This document shows positions 1 to 7,932 of a stretch of DNA of 64,000 nt, piece by piece. The notes under the pieces were generated by a model. It saw nothing but the letters and a program-made list of their open reading frames with translations, was not told where the DNA came from and searched no databases. Source of the stretch: Nitrospirillum sp034427435. Its GTDB lineage: Bacteria > Pseudomonadota > Alphaproteobacteria > Azospirillales > Azospirillaceae. The first letter of the stretch is position 1. Every line of letters begins with the position of its first letter. The stretch spans positions 310,001 through 374,000 of the forward strand of contig NZ_JAXQNP010000001.1 in NCBI RefSeq assembly GCF_034427435.1. Reading direction: 5' to 3'. The position numbers and the translations under genes were made by a program.

Positions 1-84
1 ATATGGACATTGCATGTTTCTGCCGCCGGGCAGGCGCCCATATCCTCAGTTTATAGGGACGCCCGCCGAGAAATGGATGGAAAA

Positions 85-1305
85 ATGGATCTGAACACCA
101 GATTCCAGGCGCTGCTGGCCGATATGAAGCTGGAGGGCCGCTATCGCACCTTCATTGAGCTTGAGCGCATCGCCGGCGCCTTCCCCACCGCCCTTTGGCA
201 TGCGCCGGATGGCGGCAAGCGCCGCGTGACCGTGTGGTGCAGCAACGACTATCTGGGCATGGGGCAGAACCCCGACGTCCTGGCGGCCATGCACCAGAGC
301 CTTGACCTGTCGGGCGCCGGCACCGGCGGCACCCGCAACATTTCCGGCACCAACCGCCAGCATGTGGCCCTGGAGGCGGCGCTGGCGGACCTGCATGACA
401 AGGAATTGGCGCTGATCTTCACATCCGGCTGGATATCCAACCTGGCGGCGCTGGGCACGCTGGGCCGCGCCCTGCCCGGCTGCGCCATCTTTTCCGACGC
501 GCTCAACCACAACTCCATGATCGAGGGCATCCGGCGTTCCGGTGCCGAGCGCTTCATCTTCCGTCACAACGACGTGGCGCATCTGGATGAATTAATGAGC
601 CAAGTGGCGGCTGACCGCCCGAAGATCGTGGCCTTCGAAAGCGTCTACAGCATGGACGGCGACATCGCCCCCATCGCGGCGATCTGCGATGTCGCCGAAA
701 AACACGGCGCCATCACCTACCTGGACGAGGTGCACGCCGTCGGACTGTACGGTGCCCGTGGCGGCGGCGTGGCGGAACGGGATGGCGTCGCCCACCGGGT
801 GACCTTGATCGAAGGCACGCTGGCGAAGGCCTTCGGCGTCATGGGCGGCTATGTCGCCGGCCCGGCGCTGATGATGGATGTCATCCGCAGCATGGCCGAC
901 AGCTTCATCTTCACCACCTCGCTCTGCCCCCACCTCGCCGCCGGCGCGCTGGCCGCGGTGAACCATGTGGCCACCCACCCGGAGGAACGCGCGGCGCAGG
1001 CCCGCAACGTGGCAACGCTGCGCGCCATGCTGCACGCGGCGGGCATCCCGGTGCTGGACAGCGCCAGCCATATCCTGCCGGTGATGGTGGGCGACCCCCA
1101 TCTGTGCAAGCGCACCAGCGACCTGCTGCTGTCCCAGCATGGGCTCTACGTCCAGCCCGTCAACTATCCCACGGTGCCCCGGGGGACGGAGCGGCTGCGC
1201 ATCACCGCCACCCCGTTCCACACCCAGGCGCATATGCAGGCGCTGGTGGACGCCTTGAGCACCGTCGGACGCCAGTTGGGCTGGGTAAAAGCGCGCGCCG
1301 CCTGA
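85..1305 (+). CDS. hemA: 5-aminolevulinate synthase (C4 pathway)
   Basis: Condenses glycine with succinyl-CoA to 5-aminolevulinate, the first step of heme synthesis; a cytosolic PLP enzyme of the alpha-oxoamine synthase family. The 406-residue length is normal for bacterial ALAS. The DEVHAVGLYG motif carries the PLP-binding Asp, and TLAKAFG carries the Schiff-base lysine, Lys248 with this start. The start at 85 gives the usual N-terminus (MDLNTRF, then EGRYRTF); an ATG at 73 and a TTG at 10 are in frame but add residues unlike the family. The gene lies just upstream of, and co-oriented with, a heme-copper oxidase operon. AONS/KBL relatives are possible in principle, but the motifs favour ALAS. 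Confidence 0.95.
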   Translation: MDLNTRFQALLADMKLEGRYRTFIELERIAGAFPTALWHAPDGGKRRVTVWCSNDYLGMGQNPDVLAAMHQSLDLSGAGTGGTRNISGTNRQHVALEAALADLHDKELALIFTSGWISNLAALGTLGRALPGCAIFSDALNHNSMIEGIRRSGAERFIFRHNDVAHLDELMSQVAADRPKIVAFESVYSMDGDIAPIAAICDVAEKHGAITYLDEVHAVGLYGARGGGVAERDGVAHRVTLIEGTLAKAFGVMGGYVAGPALMMDVIRSMADSFIFTTSLCPHLAAGALAAVNHVATHPEERAAQARNVATLRAMLHAAGIPVLDSASHILPVMVGDPHLCKRTSDLLLSQHGLYVQPVNYPTVPRGTERLRITATPFHTQAHMQALVDALSTVGRQLGWVKARAA

Positions 1306-1331
1306 TCCTGCCGGGAAAGATAGGACGCTTT

Positions 1332-1577
1332 ATACAAAATTGTATGGAATTTTCCATCTGCGGCGGCGGCGAAGTCGCGGCCGTTTGTGGCCAGCACGAC
1401 GCTCCCGCCCTGGAATAGGAACGGAAACCCGGGGGATGATGGGCCGGACGTGTTTTCCATCAACACAGCCAACTGTTTTCGCGGCTTGCCAAGTCCGCCC
1501 ACGGAGCCATACAAAACATACATACAAATACCGCCTTCCCGCCCCCCCCGTATGGGTGTATGGGCCGGAGATTGTAT
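1332..1577 (+). promoter_or_regulatory. cyo leader with repeated ATACAA/TTGTAT elements
   Basis: The 287-bp gap between hemA and cyoA is much more AT-rich than its surroundings. It contains a perfect inverted repeat, ATACAA-AA-TTGTAT (1332-1345), further ATACAA half-sites at 1509-1514 and 1522-1527, and TTGTAT at 1572-1577 just before the cyoA ribosome binding site. A run of eight C lies near 1542-1549. The repetition suggests an operator for the oxidase operon; the regulator is unknown. No gene was found in the gap. Confidence 0.4.
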
Positions 1578-1592
1578 GGAGAGGATTGCGGT

Positions 1593-2594
1593 GTGCTAAC
1601 GAATCAGATCAAGACCGCCGCGCGCCGCGCCGGCGGCATCGCGTCCCGGGCTTGGCACTGGCCGGCCCAGGCGCTCGCGCCTTTGGCCCTGCTGGCCCTG
1701 TCGGGTTGCGGCGATATCGAGCTGCTGAACCCCAAGGGCGCCATCGGTGAACAGGAAAAGACCCTGATCCTGCTGGCCCTGGGGCTGATGCTGCTGGTGG
1801 TCATCCCGGTGATGGTGCTGAGCGTGGTGTTCGCCTGGCGGTATCGCGAGACGAACACCAAGGCGACCTATGCGCCGAAATGGTCCCATTCCAACCGGAT
1901 CGAGGTTGTGGTGTGGTCCATTCCCTGCTGCATCATCATCTTCCTGGCCCTGCTGATCTGGCGCACGACGCACGAGTTGGATCCCTACCGCCCGCTGGTG
2001 GCCAAAGCCGAACCGGTGCGGGTGGAGGTGGTCGCCCTGAACTGGAAGTGGCTGTTCATCTATCCCGACTTCGGCATCGCCTCGGTCAACCGGCTGGAAC
2101 TGCCGGTGGACACGCCCGTCAACTTCACGCTGACAGCGCAGTCGATGATGAACTCCTTCTTCATCCCGCAGTTGGGTAGCCAGATCTACGCCATGGCCGG
2201 GATGCGCACCCAGTTGCACCTGATCGCCAACCAGCCGGGCACTTACGCCGGCCTGTCCTCGGCCTTCAGCGGCGAGGGTTTCTCCGACATGCATTTCGAT
2301 GCCGTGGCCGTGGACCGCGCCGGCTTCGACGCCTGGGTCGCGGAGGCCAAGGCCGCCCCGGCCACCCTGGACGCCGACGTCTACAAGGCGCTGTCGGCCC
2401 CCAGCGTAAAGCATCCGGTGACCCTGTACGGCACCGTCGAATCCGGCCTGTTCGACCACATCGTCGACCAGTTCATGCCGGCCATGGCCTTCAACGACAA
2501 GCTGGCGCTGTGCACCGCCCCCCGGGCCCCAGCCCAGGCTCAGGCTCAGGCCCGGGCCCTGTCCACGCCCAAACCTGCATCCGTCACGGAGTAA
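1593..2594 (+). CDS. cyoA: cytochrome bo3 ubiquinol oxidase subunit II
   Basis: Subunit II of the proton-pumping quinol oxidase in the inner membrane. The N-terminus has a lipoprotein signal ending in LSGC, followed by an NPKGAIG segment like that after the lipidated Cys in E. coli CyoA. Two membrane segments precede a periplasmic cupredoxin domain. The CuA ligand cluster of cytochrome c oxidases is absent, as expected for a quinol oxidase. A GTG start at 1593 is preferred because GGAGAGG lies about 8 bases upstream; an ATG at 1560 is in frame but has no such site. The C-terminal tail is Ala/Gln/Pro-rich with a short AQ repeat. First gene of cyoABCD. Confidence 0.93.
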   Translation: MLTNQIKTAARRAGGIASRAWHWPAQALAPLALLALSGCGDIELLNPKGAIGEQEKTLILLALGLMLLVVIPVMVLSVVFAWRYRETNTKATYAPKWSHSNRIEVVVWSIPCCIIIFLALLIWRTTHELDPYRPLVAKAEPVRVEVVALNWKWLFIYPDFGIASVNRLELPVDTPVNFTLTAQSMMNSFFIPQLGSQIYAMAGMRTQLHLIANQPGTYAGLSSAFSGEGFSDMHFDAVAVDRAGFDAWVAEAKAAPATLDADVYKALSAPSVKHPVTLYGTVESGLFDHIVDQFMPAMAFNDKLALCTAPRAPAQAQAQARALSTPKPASVTE

Positions 2595-2601
2595 CGCCGC
2601 G

Positions 2602-4587
2602 ATGTTCGGAAAACTGACCCTGGCGGCCATCCCCTGGGATGAGCCCATCATTATGGGAACGGGCGCCGTCGTCGCCCTGGGCGGCCTGGCCCTGCTGGGC
2701 CTGATCACCTATTTCGGCAAGTGGCGCTATCTGTGGGATGAGTGGATCACCAGCGTCGATCACAAGAAGATCGGCGCCATGTACTTCATCCTGGGCCTGG
2801 TCATGCTGCTGCGCGGCTTCGCCGACGCCATCATGATGCGGGCGCAGCAGGCCATCGCCAACAACGACGCGGCGGGCTACCTGCCGCCGCACCATTACGA
2901 CCAGATCTTCACCGCCCACGGCGTGATCATGATCTTCTTCGTGGCGACACCCTTCATCCTGGGACTGATGAACGTGGTGGTGCCGCTGCAGCTGGGTGCC
3001 CGGGACGTCGCCTTCCCCTTCGTCAATTCGCTGGGCTTCTGGCTGTCGGTGGCCGGCGCGGTGCTGGTCATGCTGTCCATGTTCGTCGGCGACTTCGCCG
3101 CCACCGGCTGGGTGGCCTATCCGCCCCTGTCGGAACTGGGCTACAGCCCCTCCGTCGGGGTCGACTATTACATCTGGTCGCTACAGATCTCAGGGTTGGG
3201 CACCACGCTGGCGGGGGTGAACTTCATCGTCACCATCCTGCGCATGCGGGCACCCGGCATGAACCTGATGAAGATGCCCGTCTTCGTCTGGACCTCGCTG
3301 ATCACCAATATCCTGATCGTCGCCGTCTTCCCCGTGCTGACCGCCACCCTGGCGCTGCTGACGGCCGACCGCTACCTCGGCATGCACTTCTTCACCAATG
3401 AGCTGGGCGGCAACGCGATGATGTACATCAACCTCATCTGGGTGTGGGGTCACCCGGAGGTGTACATCCTGATCCTGCCGGCCTTCGGCGCCTTTTCCGA
3501 AATCATCGCCACATTCTCGCGCAAGCCGCTGTTCGGCTACACATCGATGGTCTACGCCACGTCGTCCATCGGCATCCTGTCCTTCTTCGTCTGGCTGCAT
3601 CACTTCTTCACCATGGGGTCGGGCGCCAACGTGAATGCCTTCTTCGGCATCATGACCTCCATCATCTCCATCCCCACGGGCGTGAAGCTGTTCAACTGGC
3701 TGTTCACCATGTATCGGGGGCGGGTGCGCTTTCATTCGGCCACGCTGTGGACCATCGGCTTCATGGTCACTTTCGCCGTGGGCGGCATGACCGGCGTGCT
3801 GCTGGCCGTGCCCGGCGCCGACTTCGTGCTGCACAACAGCCTGTTCCTGGTCGCCCACTTCCACAACGTCATCATCGGCGGCGTGGTCTTCGGCTGCCTG
3901 GCCGGCATGACCTTCTGGTTCCCCAAGGTCTTCGGCTTCACCCTGGATGAGTTTTGGGGGAAGGTCGCGTTCTGGTGCTGGCTCATCGGCTATTGGCTGG
4001 CCTTCACGCCCCTGTACATCCTGGGCTTCAAGGGCATGACCCGGCGCATGAACCACTATGACGTGCCCGGCTGGCACCCCTATCTGGTGGTGGCCCTGGT
4101 GGGGGCCTGCATCATCGGTGCCGGCATCCTGGCCCTGCTCATCCAACTGGTGGTCAGCATCCGCGACCGGGAGAAGAACCGCGACTTGACCGGCGACCCG
4201 TGGAACGCCCGCAGCCTGGAATGGTCCACCGCCTCGCCGGCGCCGTTCTACAACTTCGCCCATCTGCCCAACATCACCTCGCTGGAACAGCATTGGGAAG
4301 ACAAGGAGCAGGGCCGGGCGGGCGTGCAGGTGACGGGGTATGAGGACATCCATATGCCGCGCAACACCGCCGCCGGCGCCGTCATCGCCGCCTTCGGGCT
4401 GGTGATGTCCTTCGCGCTCATCTGGCACATGTGGGGCATCGCGCTGTTCGGCCTGGCCGCCATGGTGGCGACCTTCATCCAGCGCAGCTACGACCGCGAC
4501 ATCGACTATTACGTCCCGGCATCCGAGGTCGCCCGCATCGAGAACGCGCGCTACGCGCTGCTGAAGCAATCGGAAAAGGTGGCTTGA
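2602..4587 (+). CDS. cyoB: cytochrome bo3 ubiquinol oxidase subunit I
   Basis: Catalytic subunit that reduces O2 to water at a heme-CuB centre and pumps protons. At 661 residues it matches E. coli CyoB in length, and the metal ligands fall at the same numbers: His106 (low-spin heme), His284 in WGHPEVY, His333-His334 in LHHFF, and His419/His421 in AHFHN. The His-Pro-Glu-Val-Tyr segment marks the proton-pumping type. It starts 7 bases after cyoA and ends 2 bases before cyoC, so the genes are co-transcribed. Confidence 0.97.
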   Translation: MFGKLTLAAIPWDEPIIMGTGAVVALGGLALLGLITYFGKWRYLWDEWITSVDHKKIGAMYFILGLVMLLRGFADAIMMRAQQAIANNDAAGYLPPHHYDQIFTAHGVIMIFFVATPFILGLMNVVVPLQLGARDVAFPFVNSLGFWLSVAGAVLVMLSMFVGDFAATGWVAYPPLSELGYSPSVGVDYYIWSLQISGLGTTLAGVNFIVTILRMRAPGMNLMKMPVFVWTSLITNILIVAVFPVLTATLALLTADRYLGMHFFTNELGGNAMMYINLIWVWGHPEVYILILPAFGAFSEIIATFSRKPLFGYTSMVYATSSIGILSFFVWLHHFFTMGSGANVNAFFGIMTSIISIPTGVKLFNWLFTMYRGRVRFHSATLWTIGFMVTFAVGGMTGVLLAVPGADFVLHNSLFLVAHFHNVIIGGVVFGCLAGMTFWFPKVFGFTLDEFWGKVAFWCWLIGYWLAFTPLYILGFKGMTRRMNHYDVPGWHPYLVVALVGACIIGAGILALLIQLVVSIRDREKNRDLTGDPWNARSLEWSTASPAPFYNFAHLPNITSLEQHWEDKEQGRAGVQVTGYEDIHMPRNTAAGAVIAAFGLVMSFALIWHMWGIALFGLAAMVATFIQRSYDRDIDYYVPASEVARIENARYALLKQSEKVA

Positions 4588-4589
4588 TC

Positions 4590-5216
4590 ATGAGCACCGC
4601 CTTGGCAACCAACACCCATGCGGCCGCCCACGCGGCCCATGATCATAGCCACAGCCACGACGACGGCAGCAAGACCGTCCTGGGCTTCTGGCTGTACCTG
4701 ATGAGCGATTGCCTCATCTTCTCCTGCCTGTTCGCCACCTTCGCCGTGCTGGCGGGCAACGTGGCCGACGCGCCCACGGGCAAGCAGCTGTTCGACCTGC
4801 CCTATGTGGCGGGGGAAACGGTGCTGCTGCTGGTCAGCAGCTTCACCTTCGGCTTGGCCATGCTCAACATGCATGCGGGCCGCCAGGCCCAGGTCATCGC
4901 CTGGCTGGGCGTCACCTTCCTGGTGGGCGCCGGTTTCATCGGCATGGAGGTGCATGAGTTCGCCGCCCTGATCGGCGAGGGCGCCGGCCCCGGGCGCAGC
5001 GCCTTCCTCTCCGCCTACTTCACCCTGGTCGGCACGCACGGTCTGCATGTCACCGCCGGCCTGCTCTGGCTGGCGGTCATGATGCACCAGACGGCCAAGT
5101 TCGGGCTGGACGGCATCGTGCGCCGCCGCCTGTCCTGCCTCAGCCTGTTCTGGCATTTCCTGGATCTGATCTGGATCTGCGTCTTCACCTTCGTCTATCT
5201 GCGGGGGGCCCTCTGA
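4590..5216 (+). CDS. cyoC: cytochrome bo3 ubiquinol oxidase subunit III
   Basis: 208-residue integral membrane subunit with five predicted helices after a His-rich N-terminus (repeated HAAHDHSHSHD-like residues). The segment GFWLYLMSDCLIFSCLFATF and the terminal LDLIWICVFTFVYL are typical of CyoC. The start at 4590 is 2 bases after the cyoB stop; a longer in-frame extension would run into cyoB and is rejected. The stop overlaps the cyoD start by one base. The His-rich N-terminus might bind metal, but that is speculation. Confidence 0.95.
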   Translation: MSTALATNTHAAAHAAHDHSHSHDDGSKTVLGFWLYLMSDCLIFSCLFATFAVLAGNVADAPTGKQLFDLPYVAGETVLLLVSSFTFGLAMLNMHAGRQAQVIAWLGVTFLVGAGFIGMEVHEFAALIGEGAGPGRSAFLSAYFTLVGTHGLHVTAGLLWLAVMMHQTAKFGLDGIVRRRLSCLSLFWHFLDLIWICVFTFVYLRGAL

Positions 5217-5584
5217 TGTCCGCGACCACGCATACCAACACCGCCAGCGCAGCCCACGGCACGCTGGCCTCCTACGTCACCGGCTTCATCCTCTGCCTCA
5301 TTCTCACGGGCCTGTCCTTCGGCGCCGTCATGGGCGGGGTGCTGCCGCCAGAGAAGATTCTGGGCGCCATCAGCGGCCTGGCGGTGGTGCAGTTGCTGGT
5401 GCAGTTGATCGTCTTCCTGCATCTGGGCCTGGCGCCGGAACAGCGCAACTACACCGTCATCGGTGCGTTGACCGTGCTGTTGATCGCCACCATCGTCATC
5501 GGATCGCTTTGGGTGATGCACAACGCCAACGTGAACATGATGCCGACCCAGATGTCCGTGGAACGGGCCCTGTCCAAGGACTGA
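5216..5584 (+). CDS. cyoD: cytochrome bo3 ubiquinol oxidase subunit IV
   Basis: Small 122-residue membrane subunit with three hydrophobic helices, as in CyoD, which helps assemble the CuB site of subunit I. Its start overlaps the cyoC stop (TGATG), indicating translational coupling. It is the last cyo gene here: no protoheme farnesyltransferase (cyoE) or surf1-like gene follows, although this oxidase class needs heme O. The next gene is an unrelated nitrilase. Confidence 0.93.
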   Translation: MSATTHTNTASAAHGTLASYVTGFILCLILTGLSFGAVMGGVLPPEKILGAISGLAVVQLLVQLIVFLHLGLAPEQRNYTVIGALTVLLIATIVIGSLWVMHNANVNMMPTQMSVERALSKD

Positions 5585-5591
5585 CCTTGTC

Positions 5592-5621
5592 GTTGGGGCG
5601 GTCGTTCACGGCCGCCCCAAC
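5592..5621 (+). terminator. hairpin after cyoD
   Basis: A perfect 10-bp stem (GTTGGGGCGG with CCGCCCCAAC) and a 10-base loop lie 7 bases after the cyoD stop. No run of T follows, so this is a weak intrinsic terminator or a 3'-end stabilising hairpin rather than a clear terminator. It separates cyo from the nitrilase gene. Confidence 0.5.
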
Positions 5622-5670
5622 CCCTGTTACGCTCCCCCTCTCCCCCGCCCCGCTGGAAAGGCCCCGTCCC

Positions 5671-6684
5671 ATGGTCAATCCCATCGTGCGCGCTGCCGTG
5701 GTGCAGGCCGCCCCCGTGATGTTCGACACGCCCGCCACCATCGCCAAGCTGGTTGAACTGGCGGAGCATGCGGCGGCGCAAGGGGCGGAAATTGTCGTCT
5801 TCCCCGAGGCCTTCGTCGGCGGCTATCCCAAGGGCCTGAACTTCGGCGCCCACCTGGGCATGCGCAGCCCCGAGGGACGGGAGGATTTCCGCCGCTATTA
5901 CGAATCCGCCATCACCATCCCGGGGCCGGAGTTCCAGGAAATCAGCGAGGTGGCGCGGCGCGACCGCCTGCACCTGGTGGTGGGCGTCATCGAGCGCGAG
6001 GGCGGCACCCTCTATTGCACCGCCCTGATGGTCGGCCCCGATGGCCGCCTGCTGGGCAAGCACCGCAAGCTGATGCCCACGGCGCTGGAACGCCTGGTGT
6101 GGGGCTTCGGCGACGGCTCCACCATCACGGTGGTGGACAGCGCCATCGGCCGCTTCGGCAGCGTCATCTGCTGGGAAAACTATATGCCCCTGTTGCGCAT
6201 GGCCATGTATGCCAAGGGCATCGAGTTCTACTGCGCCCCCACCGTCGATGATCGTGAGACCTGGCTGCCCACCATGCGCACCATCGCGTTGGAGGGGCGC
6301 TGCTTCGTGCTGTCGTCCTGCCAGTACCTGACCCGGGCCGACTGCCCCGCCGACTATGCCGCCGTGCAGGGCGACGACCCGTCCACCGTGCTGATCCGCG
6401 GCGGGTCCTGCATCATTGACCCACTGGGCAACGTGCTGGTCCCGCCCTGTTTCGATGGCGAAATGACCCACCTTGCCGACCTGGATCGTCGCCTGATCGC
6501 CCGTGGCAAGTACGACCTGGACGTGGCCGGCCACTACGCCCGTCCCGACGTCTTCAGCCTGACGGTGGACGCGCGCCCCAAAAGCCCCGTCACCTTCATG
6601 ACGCCCCCGCCGCCGGGTGTCGACCCCCTGGGCGTCGATCCGGCAGCGGGGGAGCAGATGGTGATCGGGGTGAGACGGGACTGA
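5671..6684 (+). CDS. nitrilase family carbon-nitrogen hydrolase
   Basis: 337-residue cytosolic enzyme of the CN-hydrolase superfamily, nitrilase branch, which converts organic nitriles to carboxylates and ammonia. The catalytic triad is visible: Glu46 in FPEAF, Lys133 in HRKLMPT and Cys167 in VICWENYMPLL. The CWEN motif favours true nitrilases over amidases or carbamoylases. The start at 5671 follows a GGAAAGG site and begins the standard first beta strand; an upstream extension into cyoD is rejected. The substrate, aliphatic or aromatic, cannot be read from sequence. It converges with the PI-PLC-like gene, 8 bases apart. Confidence 0.9.
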   Translation: MVNPIVRAAVVQAAPVMFDTPATIAKLVELAEHAAAQGAEIVVFPEAFVGGYPKGLNFGAHLGMRSPEGREDFRRYYESAITIPGPEFQEISEVARRDRLHLVVGVIEREGGTLYCTALMVGPDGRLLGKHRKLMPTALERLVWGFGDGSTITVVDSAIGRFGSVICWENYMPLLRMAMYAKGIEFYCAPTVDDRETWLPTMRTIALEGRCFVLSSCQYLTRADCPADYAAVQGDDPSTVLIRGGSCIIDPLGNVLVPPCFDGEMTHLADLDRRLIARGKYDLDVAGHYARPDVFSLTVDARPKSPVTFMTPPPPGVDPLGVDPAAGEQMVIGVRRD

Positions 6685-6692
6685 AGCGACGC

Positions 6693-7913
6693 TCAGTTCC
6701 CAGCCGGCCGGCAACCGGGGGCCAGTAGGGGGTTGCAACGCGCCGGGCCGCCGCCAGGCAGACGCACCACGTAGTCGGTGCCATAGGCGTTGCCGGGGTG
6801 TTCGAAGTCGGTGGAAACGATTTGGGCGCCGCTGGCGAAGGCCGCCTTGGCCCGCCCCAGGTCGTTCACCTTGGCCTCATAGGTCTCGATGTCGGACCGG
6901 GTGCGGATGATGTAGCCCTCCCGGACATAGCGCCGGATGTCCTCCCCGCGCACCAGGGCGTTGTCCATCAGCAGCACCGCGGCGTGGTCCTCCCCCGGCT
7001 GCGCCCGCAGGAAGGCGACGCGGCCTTTCAGCGACGGGTGGCCATCAAGATAGGCCAGCGTGCCGTCCGGCCCGGACGCCGTGATCATGAAGAACAGGAT
7101 CTTGCCGCGCGCCGCCGCCAAGGTGGGCCAATTCCCCGCCTTCACCGCCTGGTTCAGGGTGGGATAAGCACCGCGCACGTCATCCGGCATGATCAGCCGC
7201 TCCCGCCCCAGCGCGGACAGGATTTCCGCGTCCAGGTCATCGAACAGCTTGGCGTCGAAGGGAACGGTGCGCGTGGGGTTCGGCAGGGGGGAGGCGTCGT
7301 CGACCTTGGCCTCCAGCATGATGAACAGCGGCACATGCCTTGGGTGGGCGTCGGACCAGTCGCGGATTTGCCGCAGGCACAGCGCCAGCGTGGGGCAATG
7401 GCTGCGGAAGTCGACATCCGGGATGTGCAGTACCTTATAGCCGGGCTTGTCCAGGTCGGTGCTGTCGAAGGGCAGCAGGTCCTTCACCCCCTGGGCCCGC
7501 AGCATGCGATAGGCCACCGGGTCGCTGAACGTGCCGCCCTTGGGATCCGGGTTGACGTCGATTTCCAGGCTGCGCACCCCGCTGTCGAGCTGGGTCTTGA
7601 GGTCGGGGTGGTCGTAGTTCAGCGCCTCCTGGATGTTGACGCCGTTGGGGTGCTCCTCCTCGAACAGCGCGCGGCGGGCCGGCGGCATCTGCTGGAGACG
7701 GCTCATCATCCGCTCGAAGCCGGGTGCTGCGAGCGCCAGGACCCGGGGATCGGCCGGCATGGCATAGCTGTTGTGGGTGCCCAGGACCTGAATCTGGTTG
7801 ATCTTCAGGGTGTCGGGGACGCCCGCCATCTCATCGGCGGCAGGTGCCGCCTGGGCGGCCGCCATCATCGCCAGCCCGGCCAGGGCGGCGGCCATCACGG
7901 TGTGCTTCATCAT
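6693..7913 (-). CDS. exported calcium-dependent PI-PLC-like phosphodiesterase
   Basis: A 406-residue protein with a signal peptide (about residues 1-25, ending AQAAPAA) and a TIM-barrel domain of the phosphatidylinositol-specific phospholipase C family, the Ca2+-dependent bacterial branch. Visible landmarks are GTHNSYAMP with the first catalytic His, SLEIDVNPD with acidic Ca2+ ligands, and FIMLEAK. It probably acts in the periplasm or outside the cell on a phosphodiester; whether that is an inositol lipid is unproven. It starts 20 bases after the TBDR gene upstream on the same strand, so the two form an operon linking outer-membrane uptake and phosphodiester cleavage. Start choice is between two adjacent ATG codons (7913, 7910). 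Confidence 0.82.
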   Translation of the reverse strand: MMKHTVMAAALAGLAMMAAAQAAPAADEMAGVPDTLKINQIQVLGTHNSYAMPADPRVLALAAPGFERMMSRLQQMPPARRALFEEEHPNGVNIQEALNYDHPDLKTQLDSGVRSLEIDVNPDPKGGTFSDPVAYRMLRAQGVKDLLPFDSTDLDKPGYKVLHIPDVDFRSHCPTLALCLRQIRDWSDAHPRHVPLFIMLEAKVDDASPLPNPTRTVPFDAKLFDDLDAEILSALGRERLIMPDDVRGAYPTLNQAVKAGNWPTLAAARGKILFFMITASGPDGTLAYLDGHPSLKGRVAFLRAQPGEDHAAVLLMDNALVRGEDIRRYVREGYIIRTRSDIETYEAKVNDLGRAKAAFASGAQIVSTDFEHPGNAYGTDYVVRLPGGGPARCNPLLAPGCRPAGN

Positions 7914-7932
7914 CACGGCTCCGGTCGGCGGA

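Noticed and set aside
1593..4587. aa3-type cytochrome c oxidase
   Set aside because: Subunit II lacks the CuA Cys/His/Met cluster and is a CyoA-type lipoprotein, so a quinol oxidase is meant.
6665..6712. terminator between nitrilase and PI-PLC genes
   Set aside because: The CTGA/TCAG pairing near the two stop codons is short and bulged with no T run, so it was not called.
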